Source: Microcystis wesenbergii NRERC-220 (lineage in GTDB: Bacteria > Cyanobacteriota > Cyanobacteriia > Cyanobacteriales > Microcystaceae). Taken from it: 64,000 bases of DNA. The DNA is taken from NCBI RefSeq assembly GCF_032027425.1, contig NZ_JAVSJA010000001.1, positions 1,860,001 through 1,924,000 on the forward strand, read 5' to 3'. Shown in pieces: positions 54,749 through 63,689 of this stretch (its first letter is position 1; each line of letters begins with the position of its first letter). Below the pieces are notes generated by a model. It was not told the origin of the DNA. It did no database searches and was given only the letters and a program-made list of their open reading frames with translations. Both the position numbers and the translations under genes were made by a program.

Positions 54749-55366
54749 TTATCGCACTACATCATTGGTAATGGTAATCATAATTCTTCGCAACCTCGCA
54801 CCTTGAAACTCGCCAGGAATCTCGTGTTTATATCGAATTAGGAAGTTAGGAGTATGATTTGAGAAAGTTCTGATAATATCGACATTTTGTTCGATGTTAT
54901 TAATATACAGTTTCATCTTATCTATCGTGCTGTCACCCAACTTTTCATCTGAAGGGGCGATTATCTTTGGTTTGGCAAATTCAACTTTGAGTGTCACCTC
55001 GCCACTAAGACGAGGAAGATCACAAGTGATCTTCTGTTGCTGCCCTAACCAGTTATAGACATAACATAGTTTTCCCTGATAGATGTAGAAACTGTGTTCA
55101 CCAAAATATCCGCCGTGCGCCATCAGAACAGCTTGTAATTCCCCTTTAGCTTTGGAGAAATCAATAGCTGCTTCGATCGCATAGAAACGAGTGCTAATAT
55201 TAGGAGCAACAGCCTCGTAAATTTCTGATACCCCTGGATAATAGGTATAGCTAAATGTGGTAGATTTTGAGTCATCAGAAAACCCTGGGGGACGTAATTG
55301 AGGAATTTCTCCACCCAATACCGCAGCCCCAGAGCAATCTTCAAGGGGCATATATTGTTTAGCCAT
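54749..55366 (-). CDS. Free-standing arylsulfatase C-terminal-like beta domain
   Basis: 205 residues. The block TTFSYTYYPGVSEIYEAVAP, the following AIEAAIDFSKAKGELQAVLM AHGG, then FYIYQGKLCYVYNWLGQQQ resemble the C-terminal beta-rich domain of large bacterial arylsulfatases. The N-terminal alkaline-phosphatase-like catalytic domain, with the sulfatase Cys/Ser motif, is absent, yet a good ribosome-binding site (AAGGAG) precedes the ATG. Either a truncated gene that regained a start or a stand-alone domain. No sulfatase activity is expected. Confidence 0.65.
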   Translation of the reverse strand: MAKQYMPLEDCSGAAVLGGEIPQLRPPGFSDDSKSTTFSYTYYPGVSEIYEAVAPNISTRFYAIEAAIDFSKAKGELQAVLMAHGGYFGEHSFYIYQGKLCYVYNWLGQQQKITCDLPRLSGEVTLKVEFAKPKIIAPSDEKLGDSTIDKMKLYINNIEQNVDIIRTFSNHTPNFLIRYKHEIPGEFQGARLRRIMITITNDVVR

Positions 55367-56127
55367 CGAAATCTCCTTAGTAATTGATAACGGAAAAAAG
55401 TGAGAGATTTAACTGGGATTACACTGATGGACAAAATTAACAAATCAACTTTGTTGTAACTCAATACTACTCAGTCCTCTATGCTAAGATGATCCAAAAA
55501 ACGCAAGTTTTTAAATTGATAGGCAAAAAAAGGGCGTGGCGTTGTCAGATCAGAATAACCCCGTGTGCAACTATATTTTCAGTCTTGATTTACAAGGTTT
55601 TCAGAAATCAGCAGAGATAAAGTATCCTCTGGAACCCTGATTCTGTGGTTTTTAGTTGCACATCGCGTGAATATGAAAGATGCAATGCAATCCTTGCTAT
55701 CAAAGTAATTTCAGTTCCGGGCTGATTCGGATCATCTTTCAATTTGACAACGCCAAAAACCTTATTTTAAAAGGGTTTTACCATTATTCAGCCAACCCTA
55801 ACTAAAAAGAGAGAAATTTTGCCAAAATAAATTAACAAAACGGCTCTTCTAGAGTAGTTATGATATATTAGTACAAAATAATCCACGCAAGCCTTGCCAA
55901 GTAAGGCTTGCCAGAATTCAAAAAAGCAATTTTAATAAAAAAAGCTTTTTGCTTTGTCGGATTCCAGGCTATTTAAGGGGTTAAGCTCATTTAAACTACT
56001 AATTTGCTATAACCAGTCTAGGAGAGCCAACAAAACTAGAAGAATACTTAGAAGTTTACCTTAAATGTCGGTTTGAAGGAACCCTCGGTTTCACCTCGGA
56101 GATGAAAAACCGACCAGTATAAAACAG
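55367..56127. other. Long noncoding spacer around the MITE
   Basis: Apart from the MITE, it holds a stretch at 55986-56038 (AAGCTCATTTAAACTACTAA...AGTCTAGGA) related to 15705-15757, and AT-rich sequence. No gene was recognised. Confidence 0.55.
55538..55754. mobile_element. GGCGTTGTCA-type MITE, second locus (217 bp)
   Basis: Ends GGCGTTGTCA and TGACAACGCC as at 42873-43180. The right 80 bases are closely related to that element (TCAAAGTAATTTC, GCATCTTTCAATTTGACAAC). The interior carries its own inverted pair TGTGCAACT and AGTTGCACA. No clear target duplication. Confidence 0.8.
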
Positions 56128-56388
56128 CACTTCGACACATTTCGACACGCTCAATGTAAAAGCTCAGTGTCCACACTTCGACACATTTCGACACATTTCG
56201 ACACGCTCAATGTAAAAGCTCAGTGTCCACACTTCGACACATTTCGACACATTTCGACACATTTCGACAGGCTCAATGTCAAGGCTCAATGTCAAGGCTC
56301 AATGTCAAGGCTCAATGTCAAGGCTCAATGTCAAGGCTCAATGTCAAGGCTCAATGTCAAGGCTCAATGTCAAGGCTCAGTGACACGA
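56128..56388. repeat. Two tandem repeat arrays next to tnpA
   Basis: First part: CACTTCGACACATTTCGACA units with GCTCAATGTAAAAGCTCAGT between them. Second part: eight perfect 13-base units (CTCAATGTCAAGG) from 56272 plus one variant. The motif CTTCGACACGCTCAGTG is also present, inverted, at about 60993. Confidence 0.9.
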
Positions 56389-56395
56389 AGCACAG

Positions 56396-56815
56396 CTAAT
56401 ATTCAGGGGAATCCTGATTCTCTACATATTTCTTAAGTTGGTCTATTGTGACACCGCCACAACTAGCCACAAAATATGCCCCTGTCCACAAAACTCTCTT
56501 GTCTTGACCATATATCTTTTTTAAATGGTCAGAAAAACTGTCCCACATTAGTTTGCAAGAGGTTGACTTTAAGTTGGCTATTAATCCACTTAACAGTTTA
56601 TGAGGGGGGTAAGTTAAAAGAATGTGAACATGGTCTGATTCTCCGTTAATCTCTATTACCTTCGCATTCCATTTCTCGGCTATGTTATGAAAGGCTACCT
56701 TCAAAAACTCTAAATGCTCTTTCTGAAACACCTTTCTACGGTACTTTGTCACGAGAACTATGTGAACAGTGAGATTAAAGGTAGCCCTAGGAGTCTTGAA
56801 ATAATTAGTTTTCAC
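56396..56815 (-). CDS. tnpA: IS200/IS605 family transposase TnpA (HUH, Y1)
   Basis: 139 residues, GTG start. The single-strand transposase shows NLTVHIVLVTKYRRKVF, the HUH metal motif DHVHILLTYPP, and the catalytic Tyr in QLKKYVENQ. The length is typical. Divergent from tnpB 64 bases away, as in IS605-type elements, so the left end should lie just beyond 56396, next to the tandem repeats. Confidence 0.92.
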   Translation of the reverse strand: MKTNYFKTPRATFNLTVHIVLVTKYRRKVFQKEHLEFLKVAFHNIAEKWNAKVIEINGESDHVHILLTYPPHKLLSGLIANLKSTSCKLMWDSFSDHLKKIYGQDKRVLWTGAYFVASCGGVTIDQLKKYVENQDSPEY

Positions 56816-56879
56816 CCTCTTGATACTTTGTACGATGAGTTGCTATAATCATAGCATAACACATTGAAAAGTCGAATCA

Positions 56880-58112
56880 ATGCGAGTCATAGAGTTTAAG
56901 TTAAAAACCAATTCACACCAAGAAATAGCCATTCAAGAGGCTATAAGAGTGGGACAGTTTATTAGGAATAAGTGTCTAAGATTTTGGATGGACTCTACCA
57001 AAGAAGACAAAGTAAACTATGCTACTTTGTGCCGCTTCGTCACAGATTTAACCCAAAATCTTGAGTTACCTTTTGTTGGTAAACTCAACTCTATGGCTCG
57101 TCAGGCAAGTGCCGAAAGAGCTTGGTTTTATATATCCGGTTTCTCCGACAATTGCCAAAGGGATTTAGCTAAAAAAGGCTATCCTAAATTCAAAAAGTTC
57201 TCAAGGTCTGTAGAGTACAAAACTTCTGGTTGGAAGCTAACAGAAGACAAAAAGTTGATCCACATCACGGATAAAACAGGGATAGTAAAATTAAAGCTAA
57301 TTGGCACTTTTAACCGTGAGATTCTCGATAAATACACAATCAAGAGAGTCAGGCTTATTCAACGAGCAGACGGCTTTTATTGTCAATTTGTCTTAGACAT
57401 TGAGCGAGTAGAACCCTTTAACTCTACGGGGAAAGAAGTGGGCATTGATTTAGGCTTAAACCATTTCTTAACCGATTCTAATGGGGATAAAATTGATAAC
57501 CCTCGGTTTCTTCGTCAAGCAGAAAGACGCTTGAAAAAAGCACAGCGTCAACTCTCGAAAAAGAAAAAGGGAAGCCAAAAAAGGTTAAAACAGAAATCTA
57601 AAGTAGCTCGCCTTCATTTAAAAGTTTCTAGACAACGTAAAGATTTTGCCGTAAAGACAGCAAAAGCGTTAATCCAATCTAACGATTTGGTAGTCTATGA
57701 AGACCTGAAGGTGTCCAATATGGTGAAAAATCCTAAGCTTGCTAAATCTATTTCAGATGCAAGCTGGTCAATGTTCACCAATTGGTTAGACTACTTTGGG
57801 AAAATACACGGGAAGTTTGTGATAGCGGTAAATCCACAATATACTAGCCAACAATGTTCTAGTTGTGGCAATATTGTCAAGAAAACATTATCTGTAAGAA
57901 CACATATTTGTTCTTGTGGGTGTGTCTTGGATAGAGATGAAAACGCCCCTATCAACATTCTTCGCAAAGCCAATACTGTCAGGACGTTCGGCGAGACTTC
58001 GGACGTTCGGCGAGACTTCGGACGTTCGGCGAGACTTCGGACGTTCGGCGAGCTTTTGTCGAGCCGCGGACAGAAATTCAAGCCCGACTACAGACTCCCC
58101 ACTGTCTATTAA
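56880..58112 (+). CDS. tnpB: TnpB RNA-guided nuclease of IS605 element
   Basis: 410 residues. RuvC residues: Asp in EVGIDLGLNHF, Glu in LVVYEDLKVSNM, Asp in CGCVLDRDENAPINIL; zinc finger CSSCGN...CSCGC. The C-terminus, encoded where the guide RNA scaffold usually starts, contains three perfect 19-base repeats (ACGTTCGGCGAGACTTCGG) plus a partial fourth, expanding the tail by 19 residues while keeping the frame. Core catalytic residues are intact; effect of the tail repeats on the guide RNA is unknown. Confidence 0.92.
   Translation: MRVIEFKLKTNSHQEIAIQEAIRVGQFIRNKCLRFWMDSTKEDKVNYATLCRFVTDLTQNLELPFVGKLNSMARQASAERAWFYISGFSDNCQRDLAKKGYPKFKKFSRSVEYKTSGWKLTEDKKLIHITDKTGIVKLKLIGTFNREILDKYTIKRVRLIQRADGFYCQFVLDIERVEPFNSTGKEVGIDLGLNHFLTDSNGDKIDNPRFLRQAERRLKKAQRQLSKKKKGSQKRLKQKSKVARLHLKVSRQRKDFAVKTAKALIQSNDLVVYEDLKVSNMVKNPKLAKSISDASWSMFTNWLDYFGKIHGKFVIAVNPQYTSQQCSSCGNIVKKTLSVRTHICSCGCVLDRDENAPINILRKANTVRTFGETSDVRRDFGRSARLRTFGELLSSRGQKFKPDYRLPTVY
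57984..58052 (+). repeat. 19-bp tandem repeat inside tnpB 3' end
   Basis: Units at 57984, 58003 and 58022, and a 12-base partial unit at 58041. 3 x 19 = 57 bases, so the frame is preserved although each unit is read in a different frame. Confidence 0.95.
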
Positions 58113-58210
58113 GTGAAAGCCTAATAAATAAGGTAACTGGATGAACAGGGAATCGGGAGCATGAGCGCTTCGGGGAGCGTCAACCTACTCTCACCTATTG
58201 CTACCAGAAC
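58113..58210 (+). ncRNA. Probable right end / guide RNA (omegaRNA) 3' region of the IS605
   Basis: Downstream of tnpB come GGGAATCGGGAGCATGAGCG and CTTCGGGGAGCGTCAACC; the stem CGCTTCGGGGAGCG and trailing GTCAA resemble IS605 right ends. The exact end and the guide cannot be fixed without other copies. Confidence 0.4.
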
Positions 58211-58312
58211 TATCCAGGATACCGAAAGAAAGATTGTCATTGCGAGGGGAGATTGAGAGATTCTCCCTTTTGGGGAAAAGTAATCCCTCCCCGAAGCAAT
58301 ATCTCAAAAGTT

Positions 58313-58697
58313 TTAGTTGTTCTGATTGGTAATAAATTGATGAACAATCTCAACTTTTAAATTTAATTCCCGCGCAATTTGTTCTTGATTAAGTCCTAAC
58401 CTAACGAGAAGGGGAATTGTTTCCAATTTCCCGTCAAGTTTCCCGTCAAGTTTCCCTTCAAGTTTTCCCTCTTCTTTGGCTTCTTGATAAAACTTGGTTT
58501 GTTTCCATTCCGTGAGATTAAACATAGCTTCTAACTCCTGGCGACTTTTCTGCGGAAATTTGTAGATAATAATCTTCTCGATTAACTCGATAACATTTCT
58601 TTGAGTGTTAGGGTCAATAACCTGTTGGTGGGTTTGCTCAATCAAGGATTGAACTTGTTTTGGTGCTTTTTTGGTGCTGATGAGGATAAACTAGAGG
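58313..58697 (-). pseudogene. Rpn/DUF2887-type PD-(D/E)XK transposase-like protein, C-terminal fragment
   Basis: Open from a stop at 58697; an internal ATG at 58645 gives 110 residues. QRNVIELIEKIIIYKFPQKS RQELEAMFNLTEWKQTKFYQ EAKEEGKLEGKLDGKLDGKL is the usual tail of Microcystis-type Rpn proteins, including the EGKL/DGKL repeats and the NQEQIARELNL helix. The nuclease half is missing. Confidence 0.7.
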
Positions 58698-58837
58698 ATA
58701 CTGATCCCAAGAGATGATACATGGGATAACTTTAGATTAGCGCCTATTATTCTCCCCAACATCTATTCTTCCCTTCTTTTAATTTTCCTTGGCGCTCTTC
58801 CACATTTCTTCAATAATTTGACCGATCACATCTCTCG

Positions 58838-59506
58838 ATGAATGCACAAAAAATACCTCGTCTCTGTGGGCTAAAAATTCAGGCAATTACTCCCTATTCT
58901 CGCGCTTGGTCGCAACAGCGATCGCTGGTGGAGGCAAGAATCGCTAATCCCGACTTACCTGATGTGCTGCTGCTGCTGGAACATCCCCCCGTTTACACCC
59001 TCGGTACCGGTTCGGATATTAAGTTTATTAAATTTAATCTTGACAAAACCGACAAAGAAGTGTACCGAATCGAGCGAGGAGGCGAAGTCACCTATCACTG
59101 TCCGGGGCAGTTAGTGGGCTATCCGATCCTCAATTTGCGCTATTATCAGCAGGATTTACACTGGTATTTGCGACAATTAGAAGAAGTCATCCTGCAAACT
59201 ATCGCTATTTATGGATTGTCGGGGGCAAGAATCGCGGGCCTGACGGGGGTATGGGTAGAAGGGTATAAAATAGCGGCGATCGGTATTAAAGTTAGTCATT
59301 GGATTACCTATCATGGTTTTGCCATCAATGTTTGTCCAGATTTAAGCGGTTTTGCCGAGATTATTCCCTGTGGGATTGCTAATAAACCCGTGGGCAGTTT
59401 ACAGCAGTTTCTGCCTAATATTAGTCTTATGCAAGTACAACAAGATTTATCGAGAGTTTTCGCCTCAGTTTTCGGTGTGGAATTATTTTCTCTTGACAAG
59501 GATTAA
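58838..59506 (+). CDS. lipB: Lipoyl(octanoyl) transferase
   Basis: Transfers octanoyl from acyl carrier protein to lipoate-dependent enzymes. 222 residues with [17 protein letters not shown], the diagnostic [49 protein letters not shown] and the catalytic Cys in EIIPCGI. Next gene starts one base after its stop, so the two are probably cotranscribed. Confidence 0.93.
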   Translation: MNAQKIPRLCGLKIQAITPYSRAWSQQRSLVEARIANPDLPDVLLLLEHPPVYTLGTGSDIKFIKFNLDKTDKEVYRIERGGEVTYHCPGQLVGYPILNLRYYQQDLHWYLRQLEEVILQTIAIYGLSGARIAGLTGVWVEGYKIAAIGIKVSHWITYHGFAINVCPDLSGFAEIIPCGIANKPVGSLQQFLPNISLMQVQQDLSRVFASVFGVELFSLDKD

Positions 59507-59507
59507 T

Positions 59508-60770
59508 ATGAGCGATCGCAAAGAACCAGAAAAACTCGCCGCGGAAAATAGGGCTGATAACCCCGAAAATAACGGTAAAACCAGTTTATCGCCCCCCGAT
59601 GCTTCCGAATACGTCTCCTCTTTATCTTCGCGTAATCCCGTGCGTCAGCGCATCCTAGTATTAAAAGATCTTCGACCGGGTAACGCGGGGTTACTACTGG
59701 CCCCCCTGATGGTGATGACCATCGGCCTGGTCTTTAGCTGGGACTGGTTAGGCTTTTCTGGGGCGATAGTAGCGATATTAATATCTTTACAGGTGATTTT
59801 ACCCTCTATTCGCCAGTGGATCGCCCATTATCTCACCCCCTCTGAACGTCAGACGGTTTTCGCTTTTATAGTTTTTATAGCTGCTCTGGCCGGATTAGGG
59901 AAATATTTAGGAGTTTACGAGCGCATATTGCGATGGTTAGACAGTTTTAAATACGATGAGTTCGGTTCCTGGGCCGAGTGGGTGGGGGCCCTGGGACAGA
60001 TTATGATTGCTGTGTTAGCCGTCTATGTGGCCTGGGAACAGTACGTTATTTCTAAGGATTTAACCATACAACAAAATCGCATTACCCAACAACAGACGAT
60101 CGATTCCTATTTTCAAGGGATTTCCGATTTAGCCTTGGATGAGGAGGGATTTTTAGAAGATTGGCCCCAGGAAAGAGCGATCGCAGAAGGTCGCACCGCT
60201 TCCATCCTCAGCAGTGTCGATGCCTCCGGAAAAGCGAAAATACTGCGTTTTTTGAGTCAATCGCGGCTATTATCACCGATTAAACGCGATCGTTATCTAG
60301 GCCGACCAATTCTAGACGGGGAAGGGGGTTATGCGGAGGATCGAGAGTTCGGTACAAGAGTAGTACACTTGGGAGTAATGTTAGCCGGGGCCGACATTTC
60401 CGGGCAGGATCTGCGCTGGACGGATTTAAGCGAAGCGAATATGGTGCGGGCCGATTTAAGTTATAGCGATTTGGTGAAAGCAAATTTATCGCGGACAATT
60501 CTCTACGAAGCTAATTTAAGAGGGGCAGATATGAAAGGGATGCGTTTATTTTATGGTTCCCTAGAAAATGCTACCCCCCGCAGTCGTACCGTTCCCCCCA
60601 ATTATGACAGCGGAGAACACACGGGAGCAGTGGTAGAAAATGTCAATTTTACCGGGGTGAAAAACATGAGCGAGGAACAACGTCACTATTGTTGTCGTTG
60701 GTGTGGGGAAAAGTCCCGCGCAACCATTCCGGGGGGATGTGCTGATATTGCCAATCTTTTGGGCCGTTAA
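59508..60770 (+). CDS. Membrane protein with pentapeptide repeats
   Basis: 420 residues from ATG 59508, directly after lipB. Cytoplasmic polar N-terminus, then membrane segments (LLLAPLMVMTIGLVFSWDWL, GAIVAILISLQVILPSI, TVFAFIVFIAALAGLGKYLG, ALGQIMIAVLAVYVAWEQY). From about 300 pentapeptide repeats A(D/N)LxX build a short beta helix (GADISGQDLRWTDLSEANMV RADLSYSDLVKANL). A small Cys-containing tail (CCRWCGEK) follows. Function unknown; family sometimes senses or stabilises membrane complexes. Confidence 0.8.
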   Translation: MSDRKEPEKLAAENRADNPENNGKTSLSPPDASEYVSSLSSRNPVRQRILVLKDLRPGNAGLLLAPLMVMTIGLVFSWDWLGFSGAIVAILISLQVILPSIRQWIAHYLTPSERQTVFAFIVFIAALAGLGKYLGVYERILRWLDSFKYDEFGSWAEWVGALGQIMIAVLAVYVAWEQYVISKDLTIQQNRITQQQTIDSYFQGISDLALDEEGFLEDWPQERAIAEGRTASILSSVDASGKAKILRFLSQSRLLSPIKRDRYLGRPILDGEGGYAEDREFGTRVVHLGVMLAGADISGQDLRWTDLSEANMVRADLSYSDLVKANLSRTILYEANLRGADMKGMRLFYGSLENATPRSRTVPPNYDSGEHTGAVVENVNFTGVKNMSEEQRHYCCRWCGEKSRATIPGGCADIANLLGR

Positions 60771-61208
60771 CGGAGACGGTCGGCAGTCCTGATGACAAAG
60801 TTGGACCGCCAAGCATGAGAATATTCTGATTGAGGAATTGGCGTTATTTCAGCTTCTATTTTCCACTCAGTGCCTCTCCTGATATGTAGCCTATACTCAA
60901 GGGATTTAGTATTACTTCAGATCTGATTACTCAATCCAAGCTTTTGGGGGGTTCTACCCCCCAAACCCCCCGTTGGGGGCGTGGCGCGGTCACTGAGCGT
61001 GTCGAAGTGCCGCCCCCAAACCCCCCGCGCATTAGTTTTTCGGTGAGATGCTTACACGCAGCTGCTAATACATCTGTAATAATTTCAGAGTCACTCCACT
61101 TGCAAGAGTGCCTCTCCTGATATGTAGCTTATACTCGACGGATTTAGTATGAATAATTAGGGTTTGCTGAATAAATCTAAAAACCTTGTTGGATAATATC
61201 TTTAGGCT
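60771..61208. repeat. Repeat-filled spacer with two dispersed-repeat copies
   Basis: TGCCTCTCCTGATATGTAGC-type repeats at 60871-60913 and 61109-61150 (inverse of 7295-7336) flank a G/C-rich segment with GGGGGGTTCTACCCCCC and GTTGGGGGC...GCCCCCAAAC inverted pairs and the CACTGAGCGTGTCGAAGTG motif. No gene. Confidence 0.8.
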
Positions 61209-62405
61209 TTACTCAATTGATAATTTTCCGCCCCAACGATCCTGGGGGATAAAAGTCCGCTCTAGATTAATTTTTGCCACGGGTTCCGTGAGGGTAAATT
61301 CTCCCGATTCGATTAGTGCTTTTAATTCTAAAGCGGCTTCCCGGGACAGGGAAATACTGGCCAAAGGAGCCACCCTAACACTTTTTCCCTCGATCATAAT
61401 CCGACCGCTTTTTAGTTTAGCGTAGGTGATTAAACCAAAGGTAGGACGGACTCGCCGGGGAATGGAAAAATCCACCACTGGAGCGACAATTTCCTCATCT
61501 TTTACCCCACAATGTCGAACGATTTCCTCGCTTAAAATCGGAATCGGTACTGCTACTCCTAACATTAAAGAAGCCCCATAATTTTTGAAATAACAACCCC
61601 GCACCCAGCGAGCATTCATTTGTTTAGCATCACCAATTAAGGCTAAGGTGGAAGCGGGGCCAATAGGAGTTCGATTTTGTAGGCGTTTTTGCAGGGGAAA
61701 ATGTTGGGTTCCTTCCCAAGCAATATAACCGATTCCTCCTCCCAAAAAAATGCGCGTACCGATGCCTATAGCCTCTAAATCGGGGTCATTTAACAGGGGA
61801 GAAATTGCTCCAGGGTTAGAATACACCGCATTACCTAATCGTGGCTGTAGTGGTCCCAAATAAGTATATAAAGTCCGCTCTCCCCCATTGACTCCGACGA
61901 TAAAATTCTGGTAGAGATTGCGAGGATTAAAAAGATAAAATTGATTGATAGTATCCTTAGAAATAATCGTTTCAAAAGAAGTGCGAGGATAACAATCGGT
62001 GGCCTGGCCGACAGCGCGCAATTGAATCGATTTTCCAGCGATTAAATCCTCAATAATATGTCCGCCGCCCCTTTCGGGATTTTCTCCCTCTAAATTCTCA
62101 TTTTTGGCCGCTAGATCACTAATAGCACTGGCTCCTAAGTATAAATCCACCGCCCCAAAACCAGCATAAGCAGGAATCCCATCTAACCAACATTGACGAA
62201 TTTTTATCGGCGGATCCGTCTGACCTAAATTAATAATTGCCCCCGACGATTCCATCGGTTCAAAGGTTCCCGTACAAACCACATCTACTTGGGAAAAAAC
62301 CTCCTTAATTCCCATCTCGGTAACACGGCTTTTTAATTCCTCTACTGTCCAGACTACAGCCGTTTTTTTAGCGATCTTGTCGTTGATTTCAGCGATTGTT
62401 CTCAT
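61209..62405 (-). CDS. Homocysteine biosynthesis protein (COG1900 / DUF39)
   Basis: 398 residues from ATG 62405. Begins RTIAEINDKIAKKTAVVWTV EELK; FEPMESSGAIINLGQTDPP and QCWLDGIPAYAGFGAVDLYL GAS are family blocks; a conserved Cys lies in DVVCTGTFEP. In methanogens and some anaerobes the family supports reductive sulfur insertion for homocysteine. The archaeal-type ferredoxin domain seen in some members is absent. Role in cyanobacteria inferred, fitting with sat and sir here. Confidence 0.82.
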   Translation of the reverse strand: MRTIAEINDKIAKKTAVVWTVEELKSRVTEMGIKEVFSQVDVVCTGTFEPMESSGAIINLGQTDPPIKIRQCWLDGIPAYAGFGAVDLYLGASAISDLAAKNENLEGENPERGGGHIIEDLIAGKSIQLRAVGQATDCYPRTSFETIISKDTINQFYLFNPRNLYQNFIVGVNGGERTLYTYLGPLQPRLGNAVYSNPGAISPLLNDPDLEAIGIGTRIFLGGGIGYIAWEGTQHFPLQKRLQNRTPIGPASTLALIGDAKQMNARWVRGCYFKNYGASLMLGVAVPIPILSEEIVRHCGVKDEEIVAPVVDFSIPRRVRPTFGLITYAKLKSGRIMIEGKSVRVAPLASISLSREAALELKALIESGEFTLTEPVAKINLERTFIPQDRWGGKLSIE

Positions 62406-62454
62406 GATAAAAATTGGCAAGATGGGGGGTTAGGGAGCTTTTTGCTGTTGTCAG

Positions 62455-62489
62455 TAAACAGTAATCAGATTTGAGTTTTCAGTCAGTGG
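62455..62489. repeat. Short STRR block
   Basis: CAGTAAACAGTAATCAG and TTTCAGTCAGTGG units before the MITE. Confidence 0.6.
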
Positions 62490-62631
62490 TAAGTAGGTAG
62501 GCGTTAAAAATTATCAGACACCCCCCTTATCAAGGGTAGGGTTGATTCATGAATCAACCCTACCTTATCAAGGGGGGCAGGGGGGATCGAACCTAAAATC
62601 CATTTTTAATTTAATTATAACCAGCTACTTA
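62490..62631. mobile_element. TAAGTAG-type MITE, copy 3, with nested palindrome
   Basis: Same ends and body as the copies at 31630 and 34550. The palindrome (62535-62564) is flanked by TTATCAAG at 62527-62534 and 62565-62572. It lies between divergent genes. Confidence 0.88.
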
Positions 62632-62748
62632 TTAACCGAGCAGTATTAAATGGCGGTGACAGTGCTGTTTTTTCACTGATTACTGATTACTGATCACTGA
62701 TCACTGTTATAAGATGAGAAAGGGAAAATTTACGATCGAAGCTTTTCT

Positions 62749-63675
62749 ATGACAGTTACACCCGTTCCGGCCTCCTTTAATCCTGTTTCTGGTCTAGTTA
62801 ACCGTATTCTCGCCATAAAACCGCTTTTTGACATCGCTCGCTATCAGGCCCGCAATATGATGATTAAAAGAGCCGAAAAACTAGGCGTACCTTGGCGAGA
62901 AACCGTCAAACAATGGCAACAAAGGGATTGGAGTCGGGAACTGCAAGCGGTAGAAAATCCCGATCTCGTCTATCCCGAATACTACGTTTGTTCTTTCCAC
63001 GCTTACGAAAAGGGCAATTTAGACTGGTTGCCAGCTTTTGAGGTAGAATCTGCCGCCTATGCTGTCCATTCTACCATCTGGCCCGGGGCGGGGATTGACG
63101 GCGATCCGCGATTGCGACGGGAATATCACCGGATATTGAAGGAGCAAATCAAGGCAGAAATTAACGATATTGTCGATTTAGGCTGTAGTGTCGGCATGAG
63201 CAGCTTCGCACTGCAAGATACTTATCCTCAAGCGCGGGTAACTGGGTTAGATCTCTCTCCCTACTATTTAGCCGTTGCCCAATACCAAGCTCAACAAAAA
63301 CAAAAGACGATTCAATGGCAACACGCAGCCGCGGAAAAAACTCAATTACCCAGTCAGTCCTACGATCTGGTATCGTCGTTTTTAATGTTCCACGAACTAC
63401 CCCAACAGGCTACTAGAGAAATTTTCGCCGAAGCGCGTCGTTTATTGCGATCGGGGGGTTATTTGACGCTGATGGATATGAATCCGCGCTCGGAAATTTA
63501 TCGAAAAATGCCCCCTTATGTCCTAACCTTACTCAAGAGTACCGAACCCTATCTCGATCAATATTTTACTCTCGATATCGAACGGGCATTAGTTGAAGCG
63601 GGGTTTCAAACACCGATCATTACCCCCACCAGTCCCCGACATCGGGCGATTGTTGCGCGGGTTTCCGAATCATAA
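62749..63675 (+). CDS. Class I SAM-dependent methyltransferase
   Basis: 308 residues. Motif I is IVDLGCSVGMSSFALQDTYP, motif post-I VTGLDLSPYYL, then YDLVSSFLMFHELP and RRLLRSGGYLTLMDM (motifs II-III), ending in a typical MTase C-terminus. The N-terminal 130 residues are an extra helical domain (WRETVKQWQQRDWSRELQ, EYYVCSFHAYEKGNLDW). Substrate unknown; possibly a small molecule in quinone or lipid metabolism. Confidence 0.85.
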   Translation: MTVTPVPASFNPVSGLVNRILAIKPLFDIARYQARNMMIKRAEKLGVPWRETVKQWQQRDWSRELQAVENPDLVYPEYYVCSFHAYEKGNLDWLPAFEVESAAYAVHSTIWPGAGIDGDPRLRREYHRILKEQIKAEINDIVDLGCSVGMSSFALQDTYPQARVTGLDLSPYYLAVAQYQAQQKQKTIQWQHAAAEKTQLPSQSYDLVSSFLMFHELPQQATREIFAEARRLLRSGGYLTLMDMNPRSEIYRKMPPYVLTLLKSTEPYLDQYFTLDIERALVEAGFQTPIITPTSPRHRAIVARVSES

Positions 63676-63689
63676 TTTTGAGGTAATCA

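Noticed and set aside
56272-56388. 13-base repeats as a CRISPR array or as a coding gene (open frame from 56167)
   Set aside because: Units are contiguous with no spacers, and the reading frame exists only because of the repeat; no ribosome-binding site or homology.
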